Source: Blastopirellula marina
Lineage (GTDB): Bacteria; Planctomycetota; Planctomycetia; Pirellulales; Pirellulaceae
Direction of reading: 5' to 3'
Length of the DNA: 64,000 bases
Assembly: GCF_002967765.1 (NCBI RefSeq)
Contig: NZ_PUHY01000004.1
Location: 310,001-374,000, forward strand
Part shown: positions 8,672 through 18,449 of the stretch, in pieces
Layout of the letters: each line of letters begins with the position of its first letter
How positions within the stretch are numbered: position 1 is the stretch's first letter
Notes under the pieces: generated by a model
Told to the model about the DNA's origin: nothing
Databases searched by the model: none
The model's input: only the letters and a program-made list of their open reading frames with translations
Program-made: the position numbers and the translations under genes

Positions 8672-11600
8672 CTATTCAACGATCAATTCGCCGTTCATCA
8701 CCATCCAGTGCCCCGGAAAGCTGCATAGGTATGGATAACGTCCTGGCTGCTGAGGTGCATGGAAGTAGATGGTGAACTCCTTTTGGGGCTCGACAATGTC
8801 GGTGTAGCTCAGGACGGCGTCCGACTTGGGGACGTACTGATTCAAAGCGGCTGCAGGGTCTGCGACCAGCTTATTGGCTAATTCGCCAACGGTTGCCAAC
8901 TTACCCGGTTTGAGCAACACCCAGTTATGCGGGACCACGTCCGGGTTCACGAATGTCAGCTGTACTAATTCTCCCGCTTTTACACGTAACTCTTTCGTTG
9001 AGTAAGTCAGGTTCGGTCCCGCCGCCAGTTGTAAGATGGCTTCGGGAGTGGCTTTCGGTTTGGATTGCCAAGGATTCGGTTTACGGTTTCCCAATAACGC
9101 CATGTCTTGCAGTAGCGGATGGGCCGCAATTACTTTCTCAATCGGCCGATAGCCAGGAAAGTTAGTGAACGGTTTGTCAAGCTGATGGACGGTAAAGAAC
9201 ATCTCTTGCGGTGGGCCAGAGTCGACTGTCAGTAAGAGGTGTAATTGATTCGCTGGCTGAAGCTCTGGAATCTCAACGAAGACCGACTTTTCGCCGACAG
9301 GATGCACGCAGCCAATTTCAACCGCTTCGTGACCGACGACGCCAGGATGGCTGGGGGCTAGTTCCGGCGAACCATAACCAGAACTGTATCGGTAATTCCA
9401 AACCTGGGCGAAGTTAGAATTCGCTTCGCGAATTGAATCCGCTTCGACCGGTTCAGCAAACGTCAGGAGGATGCCATTCTCATGCAGATGGAAACCGATC
9501 GGCAATTGAGTTGGCTTGCTGGTGTAGCGCACACGCTGGAAACAACCATCGTCAGGCGTATAGGATCCCCAGCCGGTCATGCCGCTTACGTACAGCTGGC
9601 CATCATGCGGATTCATCTTGGCACGATGAATCCCGGAACGGAATTCTCCTGGTAGCGGAACAACGGCACCTTGCGATTGACCATTGACTTCGTCACGGAG
9701 GACGAGGAAGTGAGTCCCCATTCCGAACGACGTGTGTACTAGATGTCCGTTGAGTGGGCCGAACCGATTGTCATCGATCGCAACTTGGCCGCCGCTGCTG
9801 TTGTCCAGTCCGCGTGGCAAATAGACCAGCGGCAAAGAGGGGGCTTGGCCATTCTTCGGACCTCGGTAACCAAAATGTTGCACCGGGGCTGATTCTGGAT
9901 TAACCAGGCAGATCATCGACGCAGGTGTCCAACCTCCCTCACTGCAAGGGACCGTAACTTTGCCATCCAATGTTAGACCGAGGCCGTCAGGGTTGCGGAA
10001 CCCAGTGGCAACGACTTCCGATGTTTGACCATCGGCTGAAATTCGAACCACACCATCCTTGCCAGATGCGGTATAAAACCGGCCTTGGTCATCGCGTACC
10101 AGGCCACATGTGAAGTCGTGTCCGCCTGGCGAGGTCGCGAACGAGTTGCTGAAGCACTGATAGTAGTCGGCTTCTCGGTCGCCATTTAGATCGACCAGCT
10201 TGGTAATCTGATCACGTCCCAGAACGTAGATCTGGTCCTTGTCGACCACAATCCCTAAAGGTTGATGCAAGCCGGAGGCAAACTGTTTCCAACGCACGTC
10301 TTCCAACGATTCGTCCAATCCTGAGACCAACCACACGTCGCCCGTCATCGTTGAGAGGACTGCTGTTCCGTCCGAGAGGAAGTCGTGATCACCAATGAAC
10401 AATAGCGAGCCGTTCAGGTTTTCAAAAGGTAGCTGGATAGTATCGACGGTGTATGGGCTATCGTTGCTTCCAAGTGTTCCGGTCGTCGTTATTTCGGTCG
10501 GCCATTGCGAAGGTGGAGCCTTAACCTGCGAGGCAAGTGGGTGTCTGTCCGCTTCGGCAACTGTTCGTTCGAACTGCCCATCACTTACCCAAGGGGCGTC
10601 CAAGTAATATTTGTCACCAATGCGATACGAGAACACGATGCGTTGGCCAATTCGATAATAACCGAGGTACCTAAACGGTTGATGGGGCTTCGAGGATTCA
10701 GGCGTAGGCAACATCTTGCCGACTGGCCGCAAGCCATCCATGAAGCCGTGCCGCACGTTCGAGAAGCTGACGAAGCCGCCTTGCCAAAGAGCTTCGTATG
10801 AAAGGGTCTCTGGATTGAAACAAGCCGATAGTTCTCCCTGGTCACCCAGTTGAATGCAGATTCCTTTCGAAATTGCCTTGCCGGGCAAGTGAGTGACGCC
10901 TGCGAGAACCGGCGTTTTATCGACTTGGCTCCAGCGGCCATCCTTCCACGTCTCTTCGTTCTGATTGCCCCAGTGCCCTTGGCTCCCGCCATCCAGGCCT
11001 GGATAGGCAGGAAGTAAATGCGGGGGACGTGTTTGCGAACCGAAGAACATCGCTTCTTTGCGGTAGAAGTCGTACAGGCGATCTCGATTGACAGGATGTT
11101 TGCTCAGCTGCCACTGGCTCGGATCAAGCGGCGTTCGGTCGTAATCAAATTCGGCCGGTGTCTCTGGTAGATGAACTTGCTGGGCTAGTTCTGGGCGATG
11201 TCCAAGTTCGATCAGAAATCGCACCAGATCGCGGCGTTGAGAAATGCTCATTGCGTTGGCCAGGCCAACTGGCATCAACGTGCCAGTATCACGTGAAGCT
11301 TCAATATCATCCCGTGAGATGGTCGTTATCTTCCCCGTCGCCGGATCAACAACTTCGATGGAATGAGCTGATTCGCTTCGTTTATATCCCTTTTCACTTT
11401 GTCCATCGGCCAGCTGAAATAACCAGACGGCATACTCCGGCTTCACGGTATGCGTTGGCCACAATACAGCTTCCACAATCTGCTCGGGCTTCATTCTCTT
11501 TCCGAGATCCGACAAGTCTGGACCGACGGTTCCTCCTTGGGCCCCAATCTTATGGCACGAAAGACAGGCATACTTGGTCGATCGGAATACGCTCATGCCG

Positions 11601-11803
11601 CGATCGACGTCGCCGTTCTCGCTGGCCGATTTGGCAATCAAGTCAGAGAACTTTGCATCATAGGCCTCTGGAATCTTGAACATCGCGATGGCCGACTCAT
11701 CAGGGCGGCAGAATTCATCGGATTCTGCAGCCCCGACGGAGTTGTTAACGGCTAAGAGAAGCAGGAAGCACCAAACGCAGAGTGCAGACTTCTGACGGGA
11801 CAT
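8672..11803 (-). CDS. Secreted cytochrome c / beta-propeller / azurin-like blue-copper fusion protein
   Basis: This 1043-residue protein has a signal peptide (residues ~1-26). A cytochrome c domain at ~60-200 carries heme motif Cys80-Leu-Ser-Cys83-His84. A long middle region (~300-830) with repeated motifs such as GIVVDKDQIYVLGRDQ and FRNPDGLGLTLDGK fits a quinoprotein-dehydrogenase-like propeller. The C-terminal ~120 residues form a cupredoxin: His959 (VPHNW), Cys1027, His1032 and Met1036 (CSFPGHWMVM) have the spacing of azurin copper ligands. The three parts could oxidise a sugar and hand electrons to heme and copper in the periplasm. It is first in the minus-strand cluster, 205 bp before the DUF1080 gene. 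Domain calls are firm at both ends and moderate for the propeller. Confidence 0.87.
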   Translation of the reverse strand: MSRQKSALCVWCFLLLLAVNNSVGAAESDEFCRPDESAIAMFKIPEAYDAKFSDLIAKSASENGDVDRGMSVFRSTKYACLSCHKIGAQGGTVGPDLSDLGKRMKPEQIVEAVLWPTHTVKPEYAVWLFQLADGQSEKGYKRSESAHSIEVVDPATGKITTISRDDIEASRDTGTLMPVGLANAMSISQRRDLVRFLIELGHRPELAQQVHLPETPAEFDYDRTPLDPSQWQLSKHPVNRDRLYDFYRKEAMFFGSQTRPPHLLPAYPGLDGGSQGHWGNQNEETWKDGRWSQVDKTPVLAGVTHLPGKAISKGICIQLGDQGELSACFNPETLSYEALWQGGFVSFSNVRHGFMDGLRPVGKMLPTPESSKPHQPFRYLGYYRIGQRIVFSYRIGDKYYLDAPWVSDGQFERTVAEADRHPLASQVKAPPSQWPTEITTTGTLGSNDSPYTVDTIQLPFENLNGSLLFIGDHDFLSDGTAVLSTMTGDVWLVSGLDESLEDVRWKQFASGLHQPLGIVVDKDQIYVLGRDQITKLVDLNGDREADYYQCFSNSFATSPGGHDFTCGLVRDDQGRFYTASGKDGVVRISADGQTSEVVATGFRNPDGLGLTLDGKVTVPCSEGGWTPASMICLVNPESAPVQHFGYRGPKNGQAPSLPLVYLPRGLDNSSGGQVAIDDNRFGPLNGHLVHTSFGMGTHFLVLRDEVNGQSQGAVVPLPGEFRSGIHRAKMNPHDGQLYVSGMTGWGSYTPDDGCFQRVRYTSKPTQLPIGFHLHENGILLTFAEPVEADSIREANSNFAQVWNYRYSSGYGSPELAPSHPGVVGHEAVEIGCVHPVGEKSVFVEIPELQPANQLHLLLTVDSGPPQEMFFTVHQLDKPFTNFPGYRPIEKVIAAHPLLQDMALLGNRKPNPWQSKPKATPEAILQLAAGPNLTYSTKELRVKAGELVQLTFVNPDVVPHNWVLLKPGKLATVGELANKLVADPAAALNQYVPKSDAVLSYTDIVEPQKEFTIYFHAPQQPGRYPYLCSFPGHWMVMNGELIVE

Positions 11804-11910
11804 GCGAACGACTCAGGAAGAATTGCTATGAAGGAGGGACTGCAGGGAATTGCAGGCAGATCTTCAATATAGCCGTTCTCTCGGGCGAATTCACGCCTCG
11901 TAGAAACGAA

Positions 11911-11944
11911 AACAGGCCAACCGGTGAAAACCGATCGGCCTGTT
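11911..11944 (-). terminator. Rho-independent terminator after gmd
   Basis: AACAGGCC and GGCCTGTT form an 8-bp stem, extended by partly paired bases around a GTGAAAAC loop. On the minus strand the hairpin is followed by TTTCGTTTC. It lies 41 bp past the gmd stop codon. Confidence 0.7.
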
Positions 11945-11984
11945 GATTATTGTGTCGTCGAACCTGTCGGAACGAAATCGCTGG

Positions 11985-13040
<1,056 letters not shown>

Positions 13041-13105
13041 TTAGCGGATTCTTCTTAACAATAAAACGTCAATTCCAATCGCGATCGTTGTCCGTGTAGA
13101 TCTTT

Positions 13106-14500
13106 TTAAGCGGCCGTCCTGGCTGCCTGACTACGCTCGTGCTGAATGTCACGGGCGATATCACCGACTGTGTCTAAAAGTTTAGGGAAAACTACCGACC
13201 AAGGTTCGTTGAGCGTTTGCATCTGAGGAGGCGTTCGCCATTCCTGGTCGGCTTCGAATTGGGAAATCAGTTGACTTAGATGACCGGGATCGTCGAGCGA
13301 GAAAAACCTGCCTTCTGGTCCTGCGACTTCCCGGAAGATAGGAATGTCGCTCGCGAAAACGTGTAGCCCATGATGAGCCGCTTCAACGATCGGAAGTCCA
13401 AAACCTTCGGACTTCGAACTCAGGACGAAAGCTTTGCTTCGTTCGTAGATATACGACAAAGTCGCGTCATCAATATTGTTAAGCAGGTGCAATCGCTTGT
13501 CAGCTTCTGGATGATTTGCAATACGTTGGACAAGATCGTCGCACTTCCAGCCAATTTGACCAACCAAGGCCAGCGAAACGTCTTTACCCTCCGCCCAGAG
13601 CTTTTCGAAGGCATCGAGTAGATAGTGGTGGTTTTTACGAATCTCAAGGGTCGCCACCATCAAGTAAGGCGCTTTGTCACGATCGACGAACAATTTCGCC
13701 AAGTCAGCGGATACGTTTGCTTCCGCAGACTCTTGTGGATCGCCCAGGTCGCAACCGAGGCGGACGTGGCGAATTTTCCAGTCTTCGAGGGGGCCGTTTT
13801 TCTCGTGGACGTAACTTCGTAGGTCGTCGGCAATCGCTTTTGCATCGCCAATCATAAAATCGACGGAGTGGATCAATCGTTCGATCCATCGCGAGAAGTT
13901 ATTCTGAACGTGACCGGTGAAGAACTCCGGATAACGGACCGGAATCAAATCGTGAACCATGGCGCCGACAAGAGCACCGTTATTTCGAGCGTTATGAACC
14001 GCATCGAACATTTCTGGCAGGTCCCACCAGGAATCTGGCATCAGGATAACATCACCTGGACCAGGGTTCGCAGGTTCCAGAGAGGCTCGCCACGAGCGAA
14101 TTATTCTTCGCACATTGCGATCGATCGTTCGTGGGTAGAGCAGTTTTCGCATTCGCGTGACAATCTTACTCACGCGCAGGCGATTCGAAGTGCTCACCCA
14201 ACTGGGCAAGATTCCGTTTACCAAGGCTTGAACATCGACGGATGCTCGACGATATCCACGAGCGGCGCACCAACGGTCGACGTGGGCGAATTTGCCATCG
14301 ACGTGAACAACCGGGAAACATTCGATCCCGTTGCGAGCGGAATACGCAACGGCTTCGCGAGCCAAGCACCGGGCAACGCGCTGAATGCCGGTGTTGTAAT
14401 CGTGCGATGCGGTGTGCGTGATGTCGATCATTAATCGACGCATCGGTAAGTCCATTAAATCGTCCCGATCCGTGGTCTCCAACAAGCGAATTGGTTCCAT
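13106..14500 (-). CDS. GT4-type glycosyltransferase
   Basis: I take the start at the ATG at 14500 (464 residues); the ATG at 14455, 15 codons later and preceded by GGGA, is also plausible. The frame stays open to 14998 but that extension is Arg/His-rich, overlaps the next gene and is unlikely to be coding. The N-terminal half begins MIDITHTASHDYNTGIQR. The C-terminal GT-B domain shows YLMVATLEIRKNHHYLLDAF, a nucleotide-sugar pocket ALVGQIGW, and the retaining GT4 motif SEGFGLPIVEAAHHG with the E-x7-E arrangement. It probably transfers a sugar, possibly mannose-derived, onto a surface glycan, in line with the downstream gmd. Confidence 0.88.
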   Translation of the reverse strand: MEPIRLLETTDRDDLMDLPMRRLMIDITHTASHDYNTGIQRVARCLAREAVAYSARNGIECFPVVHVDGKFAHVDRWCAARGYRRASVDVQALVNGILPSWVSTSNRLRVSKIVTRMRKLLYPRTIDRNVRRIIRSWRASLEPANPGPGDVILMPDSWWDLPEMFDAVHNARNNGALVGAMVHDLIPVRYPEFFTGHVQNNFSRWIERLIHSVDFMIGDAKAIADDLRSYVHEKNGPLEDWKIRHVRLGCDLGDPQESAEANVSADLAKLFVDRDKAPYLMVATLEIRKNHHYLLDAFEKLWAEGKDVSLALVGQIGWKCDDLVQRIANHPEADKRLHLLNNIDDATLSYIYERSKAFVLSSKSEGFGLPIVEAAHHGLHVFASDIPIFREVAGPEGRFFSLDDPGHLSQLISQFEADQEWRTPPQMQTLNEPWSVVFPKLLDTVGDIARDIQHERSQAARTAA

Positions 14501-14787
14501 TCGCCGAGCCGGATAATAGCAGAACCGATATTTGGGCCAAACCCCAATGTTCGTGCGGGAATAACGGAAGATCCGAAGCCAAATCCAAGCCCCAAACTTG
14601 GGTTTTTTACCGAGAAAAACTCGCTTTGGAGCCGTCCCAAGATGATGCGAACAAAAACGCAGTGATAAGAGTTCAATTGCTCGCTTGTAAGATGCGGCAA
14701 ACGACTCACCGTTTAGCCGCTGGTGCGGTGCTAGCAGTGGCAAGCGCAACCAGCGCAAATAAACGATCAAGTGATCTGAAGTAAGGA

Positions 14788-16056
14788 CTAGCCTGTGAGC
14801 TTCTCGAACAGAATCATGACCATGCGTCCTGAGATAACCACAGCGATGATCATCGAGCACGTTGCGATCATGCAGGATGGGACCTTGAGGCGAGACGGCG
14901 GCAGGTGAATGGCAAGGTACAGCATGGCGAATGCCAGCAGTGGAACCCCGACAACGGTAAGTGCCTGAGCGGTCACGATCAAATTCACGCTCGACCATTG
15001 CAGCCAGTTGATGATGATGGCGGCGATCATGCCAACAGCTAGGCCCGCAACGGTGAACATCTTGACGGGGCCGTCATTTACGCTTGCTGGTAAACCGAGA
15101 CTATCGCTAAGGGCGGTCCCTCCAATTAGCGCGTTGACCAGCAACGAACTGAACGCCCCTGCCGCCAATCCAACACAGAACATTACTTCGGCTCGGGGAC
15201 CGATAAGCGGGTTCAGCTGTTTGGCGACGTCGGTAATGCTGGAAACATCGCTACCCCGCAGCACGGTCGCAGAAGTGACCATGATGACAAAGCTGATGCC
15301 ACCTAAGACCATGATGCCAGCAATCGAGTCGACAATTCCGTTGGCCAGATCATCGCGGGTCCATTTCTTTTCGCGGACTCCGTAGATCTGGTAAAACGCA
15401 CCCGCAATCGAAAAGGTGGTGCCGAACATTCCCACGAGCATGACGATGTCGCTTCCGCTCGGCATCTGTGGAATAAAACCGCGAGCTACCTCATCAATTG
15501 GCGGCCAAACGACAACCAAATTGACAACGAAACCGACCAGCATGATGCCCACCATCAACATCATCAGCTTTTCGATGAACTGGTAAGGAGCCGAGCTGCC
15601 GTAAAGTGCCCAGACGAGGCCAAGATTCACCAGCACGATCACGATCAACGAGCCGTATTGAGCCATGACCCCCTCGGCGTTGCTGCCAATGGCAATGTTG
15701 ACTACGTCGACAATTGCTAGGTTATTGGTGAATTGAAAACAACTGGTAATCAAAAAGAAGACTAGCCCAATCACGATTGCGAATGGTCTTCCCAAGCGAT
15801 CGGCAATTTCTGTGAAGGGAGATTTCTCGTAGCTGATCCCTAGGACCGCGGCGAGAAAGACCGTCAGCGCCATGAAGAGCGAGGCCAACCCCAGCACCCA
15901 GATCATGTCGTAGCCATAACTTGCCCCGACCTTCGAGTTCGAGAGAATACTGCCCGGTCCCAGGACGACGGAGGCAACAACGATCGCTGGGCCAATCGCT
16001 TTGATAATTCGCAGAAAGGAAATCTTGTTCTGGGTTTCTACTGTGGCTTCGGACAT
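14788..16056 (-). CDS. NRAMP-fold membrane transporter lacking canonical metal-binding motifs
   Basis: This 422-residue protein has about 11 hydrophobic segments in the LeuT/NRAMP arrangement. TM1 aligns with the NRAMP segment containing DPGN, but here it reads GPGS (residues 33-36). The TM6 segment that normally carries MPH reads IAG (residues 217-219). Both sets of metal ligands are therefore absent. In known NRAMP proteins these residues coordinate Mn2+/Fe2+; variants at these sites transport other ions or are uncharacterised. The next gene upstream on the same strand is a small lipoprotein, 109 bp away. Annotation pipelines would call this a divalent metal transporter; the substrate is doubtful. 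Confidence 0.85.
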   Translation of the reverse strand: MSEATVETQNKISFLRIIKAIGPAIVVASVVLGPGSILSNSKVGASYGYDMIWVLGLASLFMALTVFLAAVLGISYEKSPFTEIADRLGRPFAIVIGLVFFLITSCFQFTNNLAIVDVVNIAIGSNAEGVMAQYGSLIVIVLVNLGLVWALYGSSAPYQFIEKLMMLMVGIMLVGFVVNLVVVWPPIDEVARGFIPQMPSGSDIVMLVGMFGTTFSIAGAFYQIYGVREKKWTRDDLANGIVDSIAGIMVLGGISFVIMVTSATVLRGSDVSSITDVAKQLNPLIGPRAEVMFCVGLAAGAFSSLLVNALIGGTALSDSLGLPASVNDGPVKMFTVAGLAVGMIAAIIINWLQWSSVNLIVTAQALTVVGVPLLAFAMLYLAIHLPPSRLKVPSCMIATCSMIIAVVISGRMVMILFEKLTG

Positions 16057-16165
16057 AAAGACCTGGCTTTCATACGAAGAAATCGATCAACCTTTTGTGC
16101 AGGTTGATCGATCGTAGGTTGGACGTGAGGTGGAGAGGTATTATCGCAAGAGCGGCAGGCACTTT

Positions 16166-16555
16166 TCAAAGAGAAAAGTCAACGACATTTTCGCCTGAGG
16201 TCACATCCGCTGTGAGGCCTGATTGTTGGTCGCTACTGTACTTCATTGGAAGGATGGCTTCTACCGGCGCTTCCGGCCCGTTGTCTTTGACGGCGACAAT
16301 CATGACTCGGTGCTTGCCAACAGGAACACCTTCTCCAAAGTCGCGCGTCTTACCGACGTAGGTACCATCCTCCCGTATGTCGGCAAATGCCGTCGGAAGT
16401 CCACCTGCTTCGGGGATAAACGTGATCGTGCCGGTAGTTAACGGCTTTCCCTTATAGGTAACGGTTCCCGTAACGTTACCCATTTCTGGGCCAGCGGGAC
16501 CACACCCGACTATTGCGGTGACTAGGAGAACGAAGAGTGTGAAGTACTTATTCAT
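16166..16555 (-). CDS. Small lipoprotein with carboxypeptidase-regulatory-like fold
   Basis: The 129-residue protein has a lipoprotein signal (VLLVTAIVGCGPAG) with the lipidated cysteine at about residue 18. One domain follows, starting GTVTYKGKPLTTGTITFIPE, a beta-sandwich pattern typical of transthyretin/CarboxypepD_reg-like domains that are very common in planctomycetes. It lies 103 bp after the DUF1559 gene on the same strand; the same pairing is repeated at 23249-24699. Function is unknown, probably envelope-associated. Confidence 0.82.
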   Translation of the reverse strand: MNKYFTLFVLLVTAIVGCGPAGPEMGNVTGTVTYKGKPLTTGTITFIPEAGGLPTAFADIREDGTYVGKTRDFGEGVPVGKHRVMIVAVKDNGPEAPVEAILPMKYSSDQQSGLTADVTSGENVVDFSL

Positions 16556-16658
16556 GAGACACGATTACTGCATACGAAGATTTTGATTAGTGAAGGTGCA
16601 ATAGAAAAACGCCGCCGCGGTCATCCGATCAATGGCGCGGCAGCGTCGAAAAGGTACT

Positions 16659-17597
16659 CTATTTGAAGTCAGGGATCACTTCACTGTTGTTCTTTGTTGC
16701 GAGTGCCTTGAGCACGTCGAGTCGGATCGTTTCGGCAAGGAACGTGACGCTTCCGTCTGACATCGCGAACATCGCACCGCCTGGGTGGTAGCTTCCGAAA
16801 GGAGTCGAGTTGGTCTCGAAGACGCCCTGATAGTTGATAGGAAACTGAACCATCTTGTGATCGATCATCAGCCAATCGGTATCGTTATAGCGGTAGAAGC
16901 CCCATACCCATGGTTTGATGCCGCCGAAACCAGTTGCCATATTCGGCGATTTCGACCAGCCCTGGGTGCTCGATAGTTCCCCAAGCAGCAAAGTGTTAGT
17001 GGTCCCATCGACCATGTCCGCGAATCGTGTCTTGCTGTTAGGGTAAAGGACACCGGAAGATGAGTAACCAGGGCGTGAGCTTGTTGCTGGTGGGTGATAC
17101 TCGATATCGATCGAACCACCATTCGCTCGGTAATGAAGACCACCTTGCTGATCTTGGTAGGGGAAGTTACCGGAAACAACTTGGTCAGAGGCCGTTTCGC
17201 CCAGCGGTGAAGAGGGACACGTAATATTTGGCACGGGACCGAAAATGGGATTGTCTTGATTGTGGCTTCGGTACGGACTCCGGGTCATCATGTAGTCCTT
17301 CGCCAACGATTCCATTGCCTCGTAACGAGTTCCCTGTTCAAAGAATGGGAACAGGCGAGGAATCCAGCCCAATGGGTAGGTGACACTCGCTTGAAGGCCG
17401 CCCGGCATGAACTTGCCGTAGGTGTCGTGGTAGTTATGAAATGCTAAGCCAAGCTGCTTCATGTGATTACTGCACTGCATGCGCCGAGCAGCTTCGCGCG
17501 CTTGCTGAACAGCCGGCAGAAGCAATGAGACTAGCACGCCAATAATGGCAATCACAACCAATAGTTCAACGAGCGTGAAACCGTGAGTACGTTTCAT
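16659..17597 (-). CDS. DUF1559 prepilin-type protein
   Basis: The 312-residue protein opens with a type IV prepilin/pseudopilin signal ([20 protein letters not shown], residues 6-25), cleaved after the glycine, followed by [20 protein letters not shown], the hallmark of DUF1559 planctomycete proteins. The C-terminus has the family pattern [19 protein letters not shown]. These proteins are found in large numbers per planctomycete genome and their function is unknown; a pseudopilin or cell-surface role is presumed. The 118-bp region upstream contains a TGATGTCAGCTGATATCA palindrome that also occurs at nagB. Confidence 0.95.
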   Translation of the reverse strand: MKRTHGFTLVELLVVIAIIGVLVSLLLPAVQQAREAARRMQCSNHMKQLGLAFHNYHDTYGKFMPGGLQASVTYPLGWIPRLFPFFEQGTRYEAMESLAKDYMMTRSPYRSHNQDNPIFGPVPNITCPSSPLGETASDQVVSGNFPYQDQQGGLHYRANGGSIDIEYHPPATSSRPGYSSSGVLYPNSKTRFADMVDGTTNTLLLGELSSTQGWSKSPNMATGFGGIKPWVWGFYRYNDTDWLMIDHKMVQFPINYQGVFETNSTPFGSYHPGGAMFAMSDGSVTFLAETIRLDVLKALATKNNSEVIPDFK

Positions 17598-17714
17598 AGA
17601 TGACCTTGATTCTCTGTTAAGTGGAATAGCGGTAAGGAAAAAATAAGATCAGTTGTTGAATATTTGTGTTACTGGAGACTGTTGGAAAAGCTCGCAAAAC
17701 GTAGTGTTTGTAGG

Positions 17715-17732
17715 TGATGTCAGCTGATATCA
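17715..17732. promoter_or_regulatory. Operator-like palindrome, copy 1 (upstream of DUF1559 gene)
   Basis: TGATGTCAGCTGATATCA fits the consensus TGATRTCANSTGAYATCA shared by four sites in this region. It lies 118 bp upstream of the start of the DUF1559 gene at 17597. Confidence 0.6.
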
Positions 17733-18018
17733 AAGTGCCCAAAAAAATTTGCTCGAGGCGATGAACTCAGCAGTTTGCTTTGTTTGAGGCAGCTCGACAA
17801 TGAGCGATATCTAACGACGTGCAAAGTCCGCGCCATTCAAGCAGGCTGCAATTGGTTTCCGGTAATTGAGTGTCAATCGAGGTGCAATTACCGTGAAAAG
17901 TAAAAGAAAGATTTCACATCGTTCGCGAAAAACAACGCAGCTTTGAGCCTTCTAATACGCCAGACGCCCAAAAAACGGGCAGTGATTGATTTCGATCGCT
18001 CCCTTCTTAGGATGCCGA

Positions 18019-18036
18019 TGATGTCAGGTGAAATCA
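18019..18036. promoter_or_regulatory. Operator-like palindrome, copy 2
   Basis: TGATGTCAGGTGAAATCA is an imperfect copy of the same dyad. The symmetry extends three bases further on each side (CGA...TCG, 18016-18039). It sits in the middle of the noncoding region. Confidence 0.55.
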
Positions 18037-18143
18037 TCGAATAATAGAGAAAAATGGATGAGAGTGTCGTTCGCCTATCGCGATACCTACTTGGGGAACC
18101 ATCGGTATCGATATGGCTTAGACGAAAAGTAATAGGAGCATAA

Positions 18144-18226
18144 AAGGAAGCCCATGAGCTGGGCCCGGCTCTCGCTCAGACCACCCTGAAATTAAGCAGC
18201 GGACACAGCCATGGGGTGTCTTCCTT
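18144..18226 (+). ncRNA. Candidate structured RNA or repeat element with a 13-bp closing stem
   Basis: AAGGAAG-CCCATG at 18144-18156 is complementary to CATGGG-GTGT-CTTCCTT at 18210-18226, giving 7 + 6 base pairs with a 4-nt bulge. The enclosed segment contains a second hairpin, TGAGC...GCTCA, around GGGCCC (18155-18178). No open reading frame explains it. It could be a small RNA, a leader or a short mobile repeat unit; I do not recognise the family and the strand is not certain. Confidence 0.35.
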
Positions 18227-18234
18227 GGGCTAGA

Positions 18235-18252
18235 TGATATCACCTGACATCA
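18235..18252. promoter_or_regulatory. Operator-like palindrome, copy 3
   Basis: TGATATCACCTGACATCA, extended by GA/TC on each side (18233-18254), is the third copy of the dyad. It lies 9 bp after the stem-loop element and about 130 bp from the terminator of the barrel gene. Confidence 0.55.
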
Positions 18253-18381
18253 TCTTGGCAAGAAAAAAACAGATGATTGCACAAAAAAGACGATACCGGC
18301 CGAGGATGTTAATCGCGATCATCTCTAAAACCTACGTGAATTTCCGTGGATGAGGGACGATCGGTGAGGTGCTGAATGGGC

Positions 18382-18419
18382 AAAAAAAAAGAGCCGCGTG
18401 GGTTCTCCAGGCGGCTCTT
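18382..18419 (-). terminator. Rho-independent terminator after the outer-membrane barrel gene
   Basis: On the minus strand AAGAGCCGC pairs with GCGGCTCTT around a 13-nt loop and is followed by an uninterrupted run of nine T. It lies 31 bp beyond the stop codon of the gene at 18450-19478. Confidence 0.9.
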
Positions 18420-18449
18420 CTACGTAACGAAAATTCGTGTCTTGTTTAA

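Larger units (their letters stand above)
17598..18381. other. Noncoding region with three palindromes and a stem-loop element
   Basis: No convincing gene is seen in these ~780 bp. The stretch contains three copies of an 18-bp dyad (17715, 18019, 18235) and an 83-nt segment with long complementary ends (18144-18226). Base composition is AT-richer than in the genes. It could hold promoters for the DUF1559 gene and a small noncoding RNA. Confidence 0.6.

Noticed and set aside
14501-14998. N-terminal extension of the glycosyltransferase frame
   Set aside because: It overlaps the transporter gene, is rich in Arg and His and has no similarity to GT4 N-termini; the gene starts at 14500 or 14455.
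17598-18381. Possible CRISPR or tandem repeat because of repeated TGATGTCA elements
   Set aside because: The copies are unevenly spaced (216-304 bp in this region), each is a dyad, and no spacers of constant length exist.
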